Of a stretch of 64,000 nucleotides of DNA, positions 57,294 to 64,000 are shown in pieces. Source of the DNA: CAYJPV01 sp964372095. GTDB lineage: Bacteria > Acidobacteriota > Vicinamibacteria > Vicinamibacterales > JAKQTR01. The DNA is taken from assembly GCA_964372095.1 (NCBI GenBank), contig CAYJPV010000005.1, positions 186,001-250,000 on the forward strand. The letters run 5' to 3'. A model generated the notes under the pieces. The model made no database searches. It saw nothing but the letters and a program-made list of their open reading frames with translations, and was not told the origin of the DNA. Position 1 is the first letter of the stretch, and each line of letters opens with the position of its first letter. Both the position numbers and the translations under genes were made by a program.

Positions 57294-59894
57294 CTATGCC
57301 CAATTCAGCCGCGCCAGCAAATTCTGGCAGTGTAGGTTGTCCGGGTCCATCTTCATGCCCGCTTCGGCGTAGTCACGGGCCTTCGCCTCCTGCCCAGAGT
57401 GAATCGCAAGCCATGCCATTCGCGAGTAATCGTCGGCACTGGCTTCGTTCTTCCGCTTGTCAAGAACCGATGCGATTCGTTGCGCGAACGCCCGCTTCGC
57501 GTCCCTGTCGATGGTCAGATCGTGCCGACGCAGCAGTTCATTCAGACGATTGGCGGTGTTGGACACATCATGAAAGGACACCGAGGAAATCTGGGCGCGC
57601 TCGATGAAGGCGTGAATCTCCCCAAGGGCATCGCCGGTCTGATAGCAGGCGTGCCCCAACATGCGCCACGCATCTGCTGCGTCTTCATCGGGCGGACCAT
57701 TCTCCAGGAATCGACGCAGTTCCTCCTTGGCCTGTTCGTAACCTTCGACCGATCTAGCTTCTATGTGCCATCGGGCAAGAAGAAGCCATCCAGGGTTGTA
57801 AGCGCGACAGATCATCTCAAGAATCTGTGCATAGTCCTCAAACGGCTCGCCAGCGTCGACTCTGCGAGAGACGTTGGCAACGAAGTTCTCAAGCCTCTTC
57901 GCCAAGCCAAGATGGACGTCGTCCCGACGACTTGGGCCGAGCATCCTGAGAATCTCTGTGTCAGCCTGCACGGTCGCCTTGAACGGGCTGATGTTCAGCT
58001 TCTTCTTCCCGAACACGCTGGCCACCAGCGGCAGACTGATGAATTCCTGTTGGTCACTAGAAGCGACCTGGGCCTCCGCCATCGAAAACTGCAGAAGCTG
58101 ATCGATCCCCTTCTCGACTTCGTGCCGCTCTTCGGTTGACCGAAACAGCACCGCCTCCAGAGCCAGACGCGGAACCGACGAGTTCCAAGCCGATAGCGTC
58201 AGGAATGCTCGCTGCGCACACGGTGTCAGCGCATTGTAAGTGCGTTCAAACAGCGCGGTAAGAATGTCTTCCGTTCCGGCCATGAGCCGCGGGATGTTGG
58301 CGGCGCGACCGGCCTTTGCGACTTCCCCGAGGAGAATCTTGATGACATAGGGATGTCCCTCGGAGTGTGTGATCAGTTCTCCGATGTACCTCTCAGTCAG
58401 GAACTTGCTTACACCGAGGTTCACGGCCGTCTGATCGATCAACGCGCGCGCCTCACTGTCGTCCATCCCTTCAACTTCGATCGGGTAGTCTCCCCGAAAG
58501 TCCCGCAACCTGGTTGTGATAAGGACCTTGTTCGGCAGCCGGACGAACTGATCTACCCAATTGAACAGTTCGGTTGGGTTATGCGCCGTTTCAAAATTGT
58601 CGAACACGAAAAGGCACGGACCCGCATCGCACTTCTGAAGCTGCTGTTCGAAGAACGCCCGGGCGTCGAAGGTCTTGGCGTTCGCGACCTCTGGCGACAA
58701 GACCAAGCTTGCGTAGAAGGCCGCCATGTCGTCCATCGAGAGAACGCGAGGCCGAACCAGTTTCGGACCGGTGAGTTGCAGGTCGACGTCACGGGCGCTC
58801 AGCCAGACAACACCTTCATACCGAGTCTCATCGCAGAGTCCGTGAATGACCTTCAATGCCACTGACGTTTTGCCGATGCCACCTCTGCCGACAAGCGTCA
58901 CAATGGGGCGTTTGTCATCCAGTAGCAGAAGTCGCAGAGCCCCCTCTAGGTTCGGCCTCGTGACGTAGTCTCGAATCAGAGCAGGGGCGTTCGAAAAGCA
59001 TCTCCCCTGAGGCAGCAGCTCGCCATGCCCGTGGGTCTCACTCGGTGGAAGGACACCTGGAGGCATGGCGTAGGTCGACGCATCGCCTTCCAGTCTATTG
59101 TCGGTGAAGTAGGAAAGCAGCTCGTACCGCTTGCCGCTCAGGCAGCCGTTCGCGAAGAAGAAGTCCTGCAACTCTGGATCGCTGCCAATCAACGGGACTC
59201 GGCGCGGTGTGCCAAGGTGCACGTACACACCGTTTGCGTGCGTGTGGTCGCGGCTCTTCTTGAGGATTTCAAATGGCTCGACATCGTCAGTAATGGCTGA
59301 CACCCGGTACTTGCCATTAAGGTTCCTGTAGAGATACGCCCATGGTCGCTTGAACAGGCTGAAGTTGCGAAAGATCAGGTCGATGCTCTTGGCCAGGTGT
59401 TCGGCCGCCGCGCTCGCTTTGGCGGGTTGCGTGGCGCCGTGTGCGCGGGTCTTGTTGCGAAGGGTTGCGAAGAGCCGGAACCACCTCTTCATGTCGGACT
59501 TCACCGGCACATCCTCAGCGTCGATACCGAGGTCAAGCAACGCCGCCTTCAGCGCAGATACCGCGTCGTACTGCCAGTCACCTACCCTACAGAGCTTCGT
59601 CAACTCGGACTGCTCTTTCCGCGCCTCGACCAGAAGATACTGAGAAGCGGGTCCGGTCAGAGCATCTTCGATGGCTCGCCCCCACTCGCCAAGGCCATCG
59701 GACCTGACGAGCAGGTGCTCCAAGCGATACCTGTGTCGGTCTTGGTCGTCTCCGATCGCGGCTGTGATTCCCAGGACGATGGTCTTCTCAAGAGCTTCAG
59801 CCGCCAGCAGGAGGGCGAAGAAGTACGTGAAATCCGAGTCGGATCTTGCCACCTCCGCCCGCTTGAGCACTTGGTCGATTACTGCGTGTTGCAT
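57294..59894 (-). CDS. HEPN-like/STAND (NB-ARC type) ATPase with TPR tail
   Basis: The 866-residue protein is a three-part STAND ATPase. The helical N-terminal domain (about 1-190) contains RNKTRAH (Arg146, Asn147, His152), the R-N-x4-H pattern of HEPN RNases. The central NTPase has Walker A GRGGIGKTS (336-344), Walker B-like LFVFDNFE (428-435) and sensor LITTRLRDF (near 458), followed by winged-helix segments. The C-terminal third has TPR-like helices (DAWRMLGHACYQTGDALGEIHAFIERA, ARDYAEAGMKMDPDNLHCQNLLARL). STAND proteins are signal-triggered oligomerising switches, many of them antiphage. It is the last visible gene of the operon, 54 bp after the PLD gene. Defence role is inference. Confidence 0.85.
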   Translation of the reverse strand: MQHAVIDQVLKRAEVARSDSDFTYFFALLLAAEALEKTIVLGITAAIGDDQDRHRYRLEHLLVRSDGLGEWGRAIEDALTGPASQYLLVEARKEQSELTKLCRVGDWQYDAVSALKAALLDLGIDAEDVPVKSDMKRWFRLFATLRNKTRAHGATQPAKASAAAEHLAKSIDLIFRNFSLFKRPWAYLYRNLNGKYRVSAITDDVEPFEILKKSRDHTHANGVYVHLGTPRRVPLIGSDPELQDFFFANGCLSGKRYELLSYFTDNRLEGDASTYAMPPGVLPPSETHGHGELLPQGRCFSNAPALIRDYVTRPNLEGALRLLLLDDKRPIVTLVGRGGIGKTSVALKVIHGLCDETRYEGVVWLSARDVDLQLTGPKLVRPRVLSMDDMAAFYASLVLSPEVANAKTFDARAFFEQQLQKCDAGPCLFVFDNFETAHNPTELFNWVDQFVRLPNKVLITTRLRDFRGDYPIEVEGMDDSEARALIDQTAVNLGVSKFLTERYIGELITHSEGHPYVIKILLGEVAKAGRAANIPRLMAGTEDILTALFERTYNALTPCAQRAFLTLSAWNSSVPRLALEAVLFRSTEERHEVEKGIDQLLQFSMAEAQVASSDQQEFISLPLVASVFGKKKLNISPFKATVQADTEILRMLGPSRRDDVHLGLAKRLENFVANVSRRVDAGEPFEDYAQILEMICRAYNPGWLLLARWHIEARSVEGYEQAKEELRRFLENGPPDEDAADAWRMLGHACYQTGDALGEIHAFIERAQISSVSFHDVSNTANRLNELLRRHDLTIDRDAKRAFAQRIASVLDKRKNEASADDYSRMAWLAIHSGQEAKARDYAEAGMKMDPDNLHCQNLLARLNWA

Positions 59895-59948
59895 GCAAGC
59901 AGCTCCTGTGACTTGGGCGTCGGCGTCTTGCTCCTAAGATTCTCGCGC

Positions 59949-61205
59949 CTACTCGCGTCGCCGTCTCCGAAGAGACACGAGGACAAACGAACCCGACTCT
60001 GGCGCGGCCAGTCTCAGAGCCGCCTCGTCCTTTTCTCGTGGCGAGCCGGACCGACGAGCAAGACCTTTCACGAGCTTCCAGCTCTCAATCCGCCGGTAGC
60101 CAGCCCGAGCCTCGTCGACAACATGAAGCCCGAGCCGATCAGGCGGCAGTTTCAGTTCCTCGTCCCCTGCGAGCTCCGGATCCCAAACCTGGCTCTCACG
60201 TTCGAAGTGGTACTCGAAAGGCTGAACGGCGGGCTCTCTGATCTCAGCCCGAACCTGCTGCATTCCCGGCGGCGGACTCGGGCGATAGATGCCCTCCGGA
60301 ACACCAGTCAGCACGGGCGCTGATGTGCCGTCAATGCGCCACTGTGCGACGAGTTCCTTGTTCCCCTGCCTGTTCTCTGCGCCGAGCGTGATGCAGGTAT
60401 AACGGGCGTCCGCCAACTGCGCCAGGCTCAGCGCCTGCCAAGGGGTTGCCGGCAAGGTTTCGAACAGGAAGAGATGCGTCTCCGTCTTGAGGGACTCGAT
60501 CTGCTGAATCCCGGCAGGAATCTCGAAATAGAGATGGTCACCCGTTCCTGGCCTGTCACTCGGCGCGGCGCTGGCGAAGAGCAGAATCGTCCGGACTGCG
60601 ATCCCGTCCTGAGGGAGTCCGACCTCCGCCTTCAGCCCGTCCAGGAACTCACGTGTCCACCACGCGTAGGCTTCCTTCATCCCGGGCGAGTACACAACCG
60701 ACTGGCTCCTCGCGGCATTAATGTGCTGGCGCACTTTGTCGAATTCGGGAGATTCCCGAGGACCTTCGAGCAGGACCGCTGCCTCGCCGTTCAGGCCCGC
60801 GAGCGCGAAAGCCGTCACGTTGTGCGAGCCGATGAAGGCGCAGGCAACTTCGTCCGGCAGCTCCATATAGTAGACCTTGCTGTGGAGCATAGGATGGTAC
60901 CGGGCGAACGGGTTCTTGCGACCTCCCGTTGCGCTGGTGTGTCCGAGATGAACATGCAACCGATCCGGCGCTACCCCGGCGGCCAGCAGGGCGTCCAGCG
61001 CCGCGAAGCCTGGGTAGGTTGCCGCTCCAATGATAAGGGCTCGGAGCTTCTGCGGCTGAGCCGTGAAGGCCCCCGAGATGGCAGCGAGACCTCCTGGACT
61101 GGCGAAACCCGTCACGACGCTGATCGTGGACGACTTCGCCATCCGATCCGCGATCAGCGACGCAATCTCCTGCTGCGGCAGGCCGAAGAGCACGGTTGCT
61201 GTCAC
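59949..61205 (-). CDS. Phospholipase D-superfamily nuclease-like protein
   Basis: The 418-residue protein has an N-terminal PLD-like domain of about 180 residues. It has one HKD-type motif, MLHSKVYYMELP followed by IGSHNVTAFALAGLNGEAAV, matching H-x-K and G-S-x-N of PLD-family nucleases; the aspartate position reads Glu. The C-terminal half (about 200-418) shows no domain that I recognise and ends in a basic RRRRRE tail. Single-motif PLD nucleases act as dimers. It starts with GTG at 61205, 6 bp after the hsdR stop, so it is likely made with HsdR. Confidence 0.78.
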   Translation of the reverse strand: MTATVLFGLPQQEIASLIADRMAKSSTISVVTGFASPGGLAAISGAFTAQPQKLRALIIGAATYPGFAALDALLAAGVAPDRLHVHLGHTSATGGRKNPFARYHPMLHSKVYYMELPDEVACAFIGSHNVTAFALAGLNGEAAVLLEGPRESPEFDKVRQHINAARSQSVVYSPGMKEAYAWWTREFLDGLKAEVGLPQDGIAVRTILLFASAAPSDRPGTGDHLYFEIPAGIQQIESLKTETHLFLFETLPATPWQALSLAQLADARYTCITLGAENRQGNKELVAQWRIDGTSAPVLTGVPEGIYRPSPPPGMQQVRAEIREPAVQPFEYHFERESQVWDPELAGDEELKLPPDRLGLHVVDEARAGYRRIESWKLVKGLARRSGSPREKDEAALRLAAPESGSFVLVSLRRRRRE

Positions 61206-61211
61206 TGGCGC

Positions 61212-64000
61212 CTACCCTCCCAGTTCCGACAGGTCGATGTTCTTTCTTGCCCTGAGCAGCTCGTAGATGAGCGCGGTGAATGGGCCCAGCGCCTGCTGGT
61301 CCTCCTTCAGCAGATGCTCGGCCTGAGCCTGGTGCGATAGCAGGGCGCGCACGACGGCGGCTTGAACGGTCCCCTTGATGTTTCCGTTCATCGCCACGTC
61401 GCGGGGGTTGTTTGCGACCTGCGCCATTGTGGTGGGGTCCTCACGGGCAATGTCGGCCACCTGATTCACCATTGCCACCTGGTCAGCCAGCGGCGTCGCC
61501 TCACCGAAGATGGAGTTCAGACGCGCGATGATCTGCCGGAGGTAGACCGGGGGTGCTGCCTGCCCACCACCACCGGGGCCAATCGGCTTCAGAACGGTCG
61601 CCTCCGGATCTTGCCCGCCTGTATGTGGCTTCTCGGTTGCTTTGACGTCGAAGCCCGTAAGGACAAGCGCGGAGAGATCGACCTCGTCCTGCGGCACGCC
61701 ATCCAGTCGTTTGGAGAGGAGGCGAGAGAAACTAGCAAACGCCTCCAATCGTGGGTCCCCGAAGTCGATAGTCTGGGCAACGTACGTGTAGAGCGACCCG
61801 AACCGCGTCAGACCCGCCTTGAAGTCCATCAGCTTCTTGAGGGCTTCGGCGTGGTCCGAACGAGTTGCGTCAGCCAGCTTCATGCCGGCTTCGTCGCCCC
61901 GCGCCTTGGCCTGCTCGAACGCCGCCTCCGCAGCGTCGATGGCCTCACGTTCTGCCTTCACCTTGTCATTGAATCGCTGAGTCGGAGCGCTGGTGGCTGC
62001 GTACAGCTCCTTGTGCTGGGCCCGCTCGCCCGCGGCGTACGTTGCGGCTGACCGGTACCGGGCCGTCGTGTAGTTCTCGACTTCCTCCCGCGCGTACAGA
62101 CCGGCCTTATCCAGGTCGGCCTGCAAGTCATAGACGACGTTCGGATCCTGCACGTCCTGAATCTTGGCGCCATCGTCGTATTTTGCGAATGCGTCCAGAA
62201 CCACTTGTGGGTCGTTCACGAAGTCCACGACAAATGTCGTGTCTTTGCCGGGCGCCGTCCGGTTGAGGCGCGACAGCGTCTGGACGATCTCGACCGCGTT
62301 TGCGATCTTCTTGTCCAGGTACATCGCGCACAGCTTCGGCTGGTCGAAACCGGTCTGGAACTTGTTCGCCACGATCATCACGCTGAACTCGGGCCGGTCG
62401 AACACCTTGCGCAGGTCGCTGCCGTACTGCTTCGGGTTCATCGTGCTCTCGGAGAACACATCGTCGTCTTTGGCCGCGAACACGTCTCCCTTTAAGCCCT
62501 CATCCGACGCGTGGCTGACCTCGTTGCCAGTCAGCGATCCCGAGAAGGCGACAAGCGCCTGGAGGCCCTGGTATCGAGGGTTAGCCTCGACGTACGCGTC
62601 GAACGATCTCTTGTAGCGGACGGCAGCCGCGCGAGATGAGGTCACGATCATGGCCTTGGCCGTGCCGCCAAGAAGCGGAGCCACGTTGGCGGCAAAGTGC
62701 TCGACGATGAACTGCACCTTCTGGGTGACGTTAGTGGCGTGAAGGTTCAGCCACCTGGCGAGTGCACGCTTGGCAACCTTGCCGTCCAGGCGCTTGCCGT
62801 CCTTCGCGGGCTCAGCCAGGTTGAACGCGGTCTTGTAAGGCAGGTAGCCCTGCAATACGTCCAGGATGAAGCCCTCCTCGATGGCCTGGCGCATCGGGTA
62901 CTTGTGGAAGGACACGGGCAGGTTGTCCTTGCCTGCAGGCTTCGTCGGGTCGGCCCCCCGGCCAAACAGCATCAGGGTCGAGTGCTTGGGGGTCGCCGTG
63001 AAGGCAAAATAGCTGACGTTCTTTGGCCGCGCGCGCGAGGCCTGGATCTTCTCAAGCAGCTCCTCAACGGACAGGCCAGCCATCTCGTTGGCGTCGCGTA
63101 GCGCCAGTGTGGCTTGCAGTTTCGAGGCCGCCGTACCTGTCTGGCTCGTATGGGCCTCGTCGACGATAACCGCGAAGTTCCGGTCCTTGAGCTTCCCATT
63201 GGTCAGGATCTGTTCCATCGCATACGGGAAGGTCTGGATGGTCACGACGATGATGGGCGTCTGGCGTTCCAATGCCTTCGCCAGCTCCTTGGACTTGCTC
63301 TCGCCACTCTCCTTATCGCCGATCGCGGCGATCAGGTCCCGCTGATGATCGATCTGCTGGACTGCGTCCTGGAGCTGTTTGTCGAGGACCGTGCGATCAG
63401 TGACGACGATGACCGAGTGAAACAGCGACGCGCCCTCTGGGGTGCGAAGGCGAATCAGGTCGTGTGCCGTCCAGGCAATGGTGCTGGTCTTGCCGGATCC
63501 GGCCGAATGCTCGCACAAGTACGGCATGCCGGGGCCATTGGACTTGGCATCGGCGACCATCCTGGTCACAGCGTCCCACTGGTGGAAACGCGGAAAGATC
63601 TGCGTCTCCTTCTTGATGTGGTTGCCAGACAGGTCGACGACATCCTTCTTCTCCGTGTAAACGAAGCTGTGGAAGATGCGCAGCCAGTTGTCCGGCTGGC
63701 AGACCTGCTCCCAGAAGTACGCAACCGGATATTCGCCGTCATCGCGCAGCGGGTTGCCTGCGTGTCCGCTGCGGCCTCTGTTGAATGGCAAAAAGTGGGT
63801 CGCCAGGCCATCCAGCTTCGTCGTCATGCGGATGTCGCTGTCAGACAGCGCGAAATGGACGACTGCGCCGCGTTTGAACGTCAGGAGAGGTTCTTTCCGC
63901 CTGGTGACCGAGTCAACCGGCTGACGATCGAGCTTGTACTGGTCCATTGCCGCGGCCGCCGACTGCGTGAAGTCGGTCTTGATCTCCACTGTGGCCACCG
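61212..64000 (-). CDS. hsdR: Type I restriction enzyme R subunit (HsdR), N-terminus cut by window
   Basis: HsdR is the ATP-dependent DNA translocase and nuclease of type I restriction-modification. The visible 929 codons begin at the window edge with ATVEIKTDFTQSAAAAMDQY, the E-x-K part of the PD-(D/E)xK nuclease. Motor motifs follow: HSAGSGKTSTIAWTAHDL (Walker A), VIVDEAHTSQTG (DEAH box), FTATPKHST (motif III), VANKFQTGFDQPKL and QTLSRLNRTAPGKD (motif VI), then a helical C-terminal domain. The frame is open at the edge, so the real start is outside. No HsdM or HsdS is visible; they would be expected upstream, beyond 64000. Confidence 0.92.
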   Translation of the reverse strand, partial: VATVEIKTDFTQSAAAAMDQYKLDRQPVDSVTRRKEPLLTFKRGAVVHFALSDSDIRMTTKLDGLATHFLPFNRGRSGHAGNPLRDDGEYPVAYFWEQVCQPDNWLRIFHSFVYTEKKDVVDLSGNHIKKETQIFPRFHQWDAVTRMVADAKSNGPGMPYLCEHSAGSGKTSTIAWTAHDLIRLRTPEGASLFHSVIVVTDRTVLDKQLQDAVQQIDHQRDLIAAIGDKESGESKSKELAKALERQTPIIVVTIQTFPYAMEQILTNGKLKDRNFAVIVDEAHTSQTGTAASKLQATLALRDANEMAGLSVEELLEKIQASRARPKNVSYFAFTATPKHSTLMLFGRGADPTKPAGKDNLPVSFHKYPMRQAIEEGFILDVLQGYLPYKTAFNLAEPAKDGKRLDGKVAKRALARWLNLHATNVTQKVQFIVEHFAANVAPLLGGTAKAMIVTSSRAAAVRYKRSFDAYVEANPRYQGLQALVAFSGSLTGNEVSHASDEGLKGDVFAAKDDDVFSESTMNPKQYGSDLRKVFDRPEFSVMIVANKFQTGFDQPKLCAMYLDKKIANAVEIVQTLSRLNRTAPGKDTTFVVDFVNDPQVVLDAFAKYDDGAKIQDVQDPNVVYDLQADLDKAGLYAREEVENYTTARYRSAATYAAGERAQHKELYAATSAPTQRFNDKVKAEREAIDAAEAAFEQAKARGDEAGMKLADATRSDHAEALKKLMDFKAGLTRFGSLYTYVAQTIDFGDPRLEAFASFSRLLSKRLDGVPQDEVDLSALVLTGFDVKATEKPHTGGQDPEATVLKPIGPGGGGQAAPPVYLRQIIARLNSIFGEATPLADQVAMVNQVADIAREDPTTMAQVANNPRDVAMNGNIKGTVQAAVVRALLSHQAQAEHLLKEDQQALGPFTALIYELLRARKNIDLSELGG

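Larger units (their letters stand above)
54710..64000. mobile_element. Probable genomic island downstream of tRNA-Leu (right end outside window)
   Basis: From the tRNA-Leu 3' end onward, base composition is visibly less GC-rich. Genes are orphan or defence-type (DUF429, XRE regulator, HsdR, PLD nuclease, STAND ATPase), and a tyrosine-recombinase relic is present at 56991-57241. I found no second copy of the tRNA 3' end within the window, so attR, if present, is to the right. The stretch 54710-54989 contains no gene that I can support. Inference from context, not from an observed att pair. Confidence 0.5.

Noticed and set aside
59949..61205. DISARM DrmC assignment for the PLD protein
   Set aside because: DrmC also has a PLD domain, but no DrmA/DrmB or methyltransferase is visible, and the neighbour is a standard HsdR, so the name cannot be supported.

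Overview
The window is GC-rich, gene-dense bacterial chromosome. The gene set is diderm (LpxD, an outer-membrane barrel, SppA, a PpiD-like chaperone) combined with infC-rpmI-rplT-zapA-6S RNA-rny, an AMMECR1/MEMO pair and large secreted M14 peptidases. This best fits Acidobacteriota, probably a Vicinamibacteria-like lineage. That placement is inference from gene content; no 16S rRNA gene is present.

Layout. 1-3.1 kb (minus): the 5' part of lpxD, a K+/H+-exchange-related protein, AMMECR1 and MEMO. 3.1-6.6 kb: gatC-gatA, then two small membrane proteins, RNA polymerase omega and an Hsp20 with its own promoter and terminator. 6.9-11.9 kb: a tight five-gene catabolic or biosynthetic cluster (isocitrate/isopropylmalate-type dehydrogenase, HMG-CoA-lyase-type lyase, class III CoA-transferase, LeuC-like and LeuD-like dehydratase subunits), possibly acting on citramalate-type acids. 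12.1-17.9 kb: a second Hsp20, YmdB, XseA-XseB-IspA, TlyA and NAD kinase. 17.9-19.4 kb (minus): RuvX-MltG. 19.5-24.3 kb: a phosphodiesterase-type lipoprotein, an EnvC-like factor, a degenerate S41 protein and HU. 24.4-33.4 kb: tRNA-Val, ThrS, IF-3 (AUC start), L35, L20, ZapB-like, ZapA, 6S RNA, RNase Y, ThiL, DUF2062, a 3D-domain protein and a barrel protein. 33.4-41.7 kb (minus): a cell-shape operon (GGDEF-MreB-MreC-MreD-PBP2-RodA) followed by RNase G. 42-54.5 kb: PpiD-like protein, SppA, an RsbU-type phosphatase, a GH2 beta-galactosidase and two tandem M14 proteins. 54.6-64 kb: tRNA-Leu(CAG), then an island-like region with small orphan genes, a DUF429 protein, an XRE regulator, an integrase relic and a minus-strand defence operon (HsdR, a PLD-type nuclease, a HEPN-STAND-TPR ATPase).

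Two things stand out. First, many intergenic spaces are built entirely from drifting 7-bp units, up to 29 in a row. They often begin with the TAG stop codon of the preceding gene; in one place they form the junction between two convergent genes and in another they lie inside the end of ruvX. Second, the terminal operon joins a type I restriction motor subunit to two further putative nuclease modules, one of them a STAND ATPase carrying an N-terminal HEPN-like R-N-x4-H motif. This looks like a composite, possibly undescribed, defence system, and its upstream part is cut off by the window edge.
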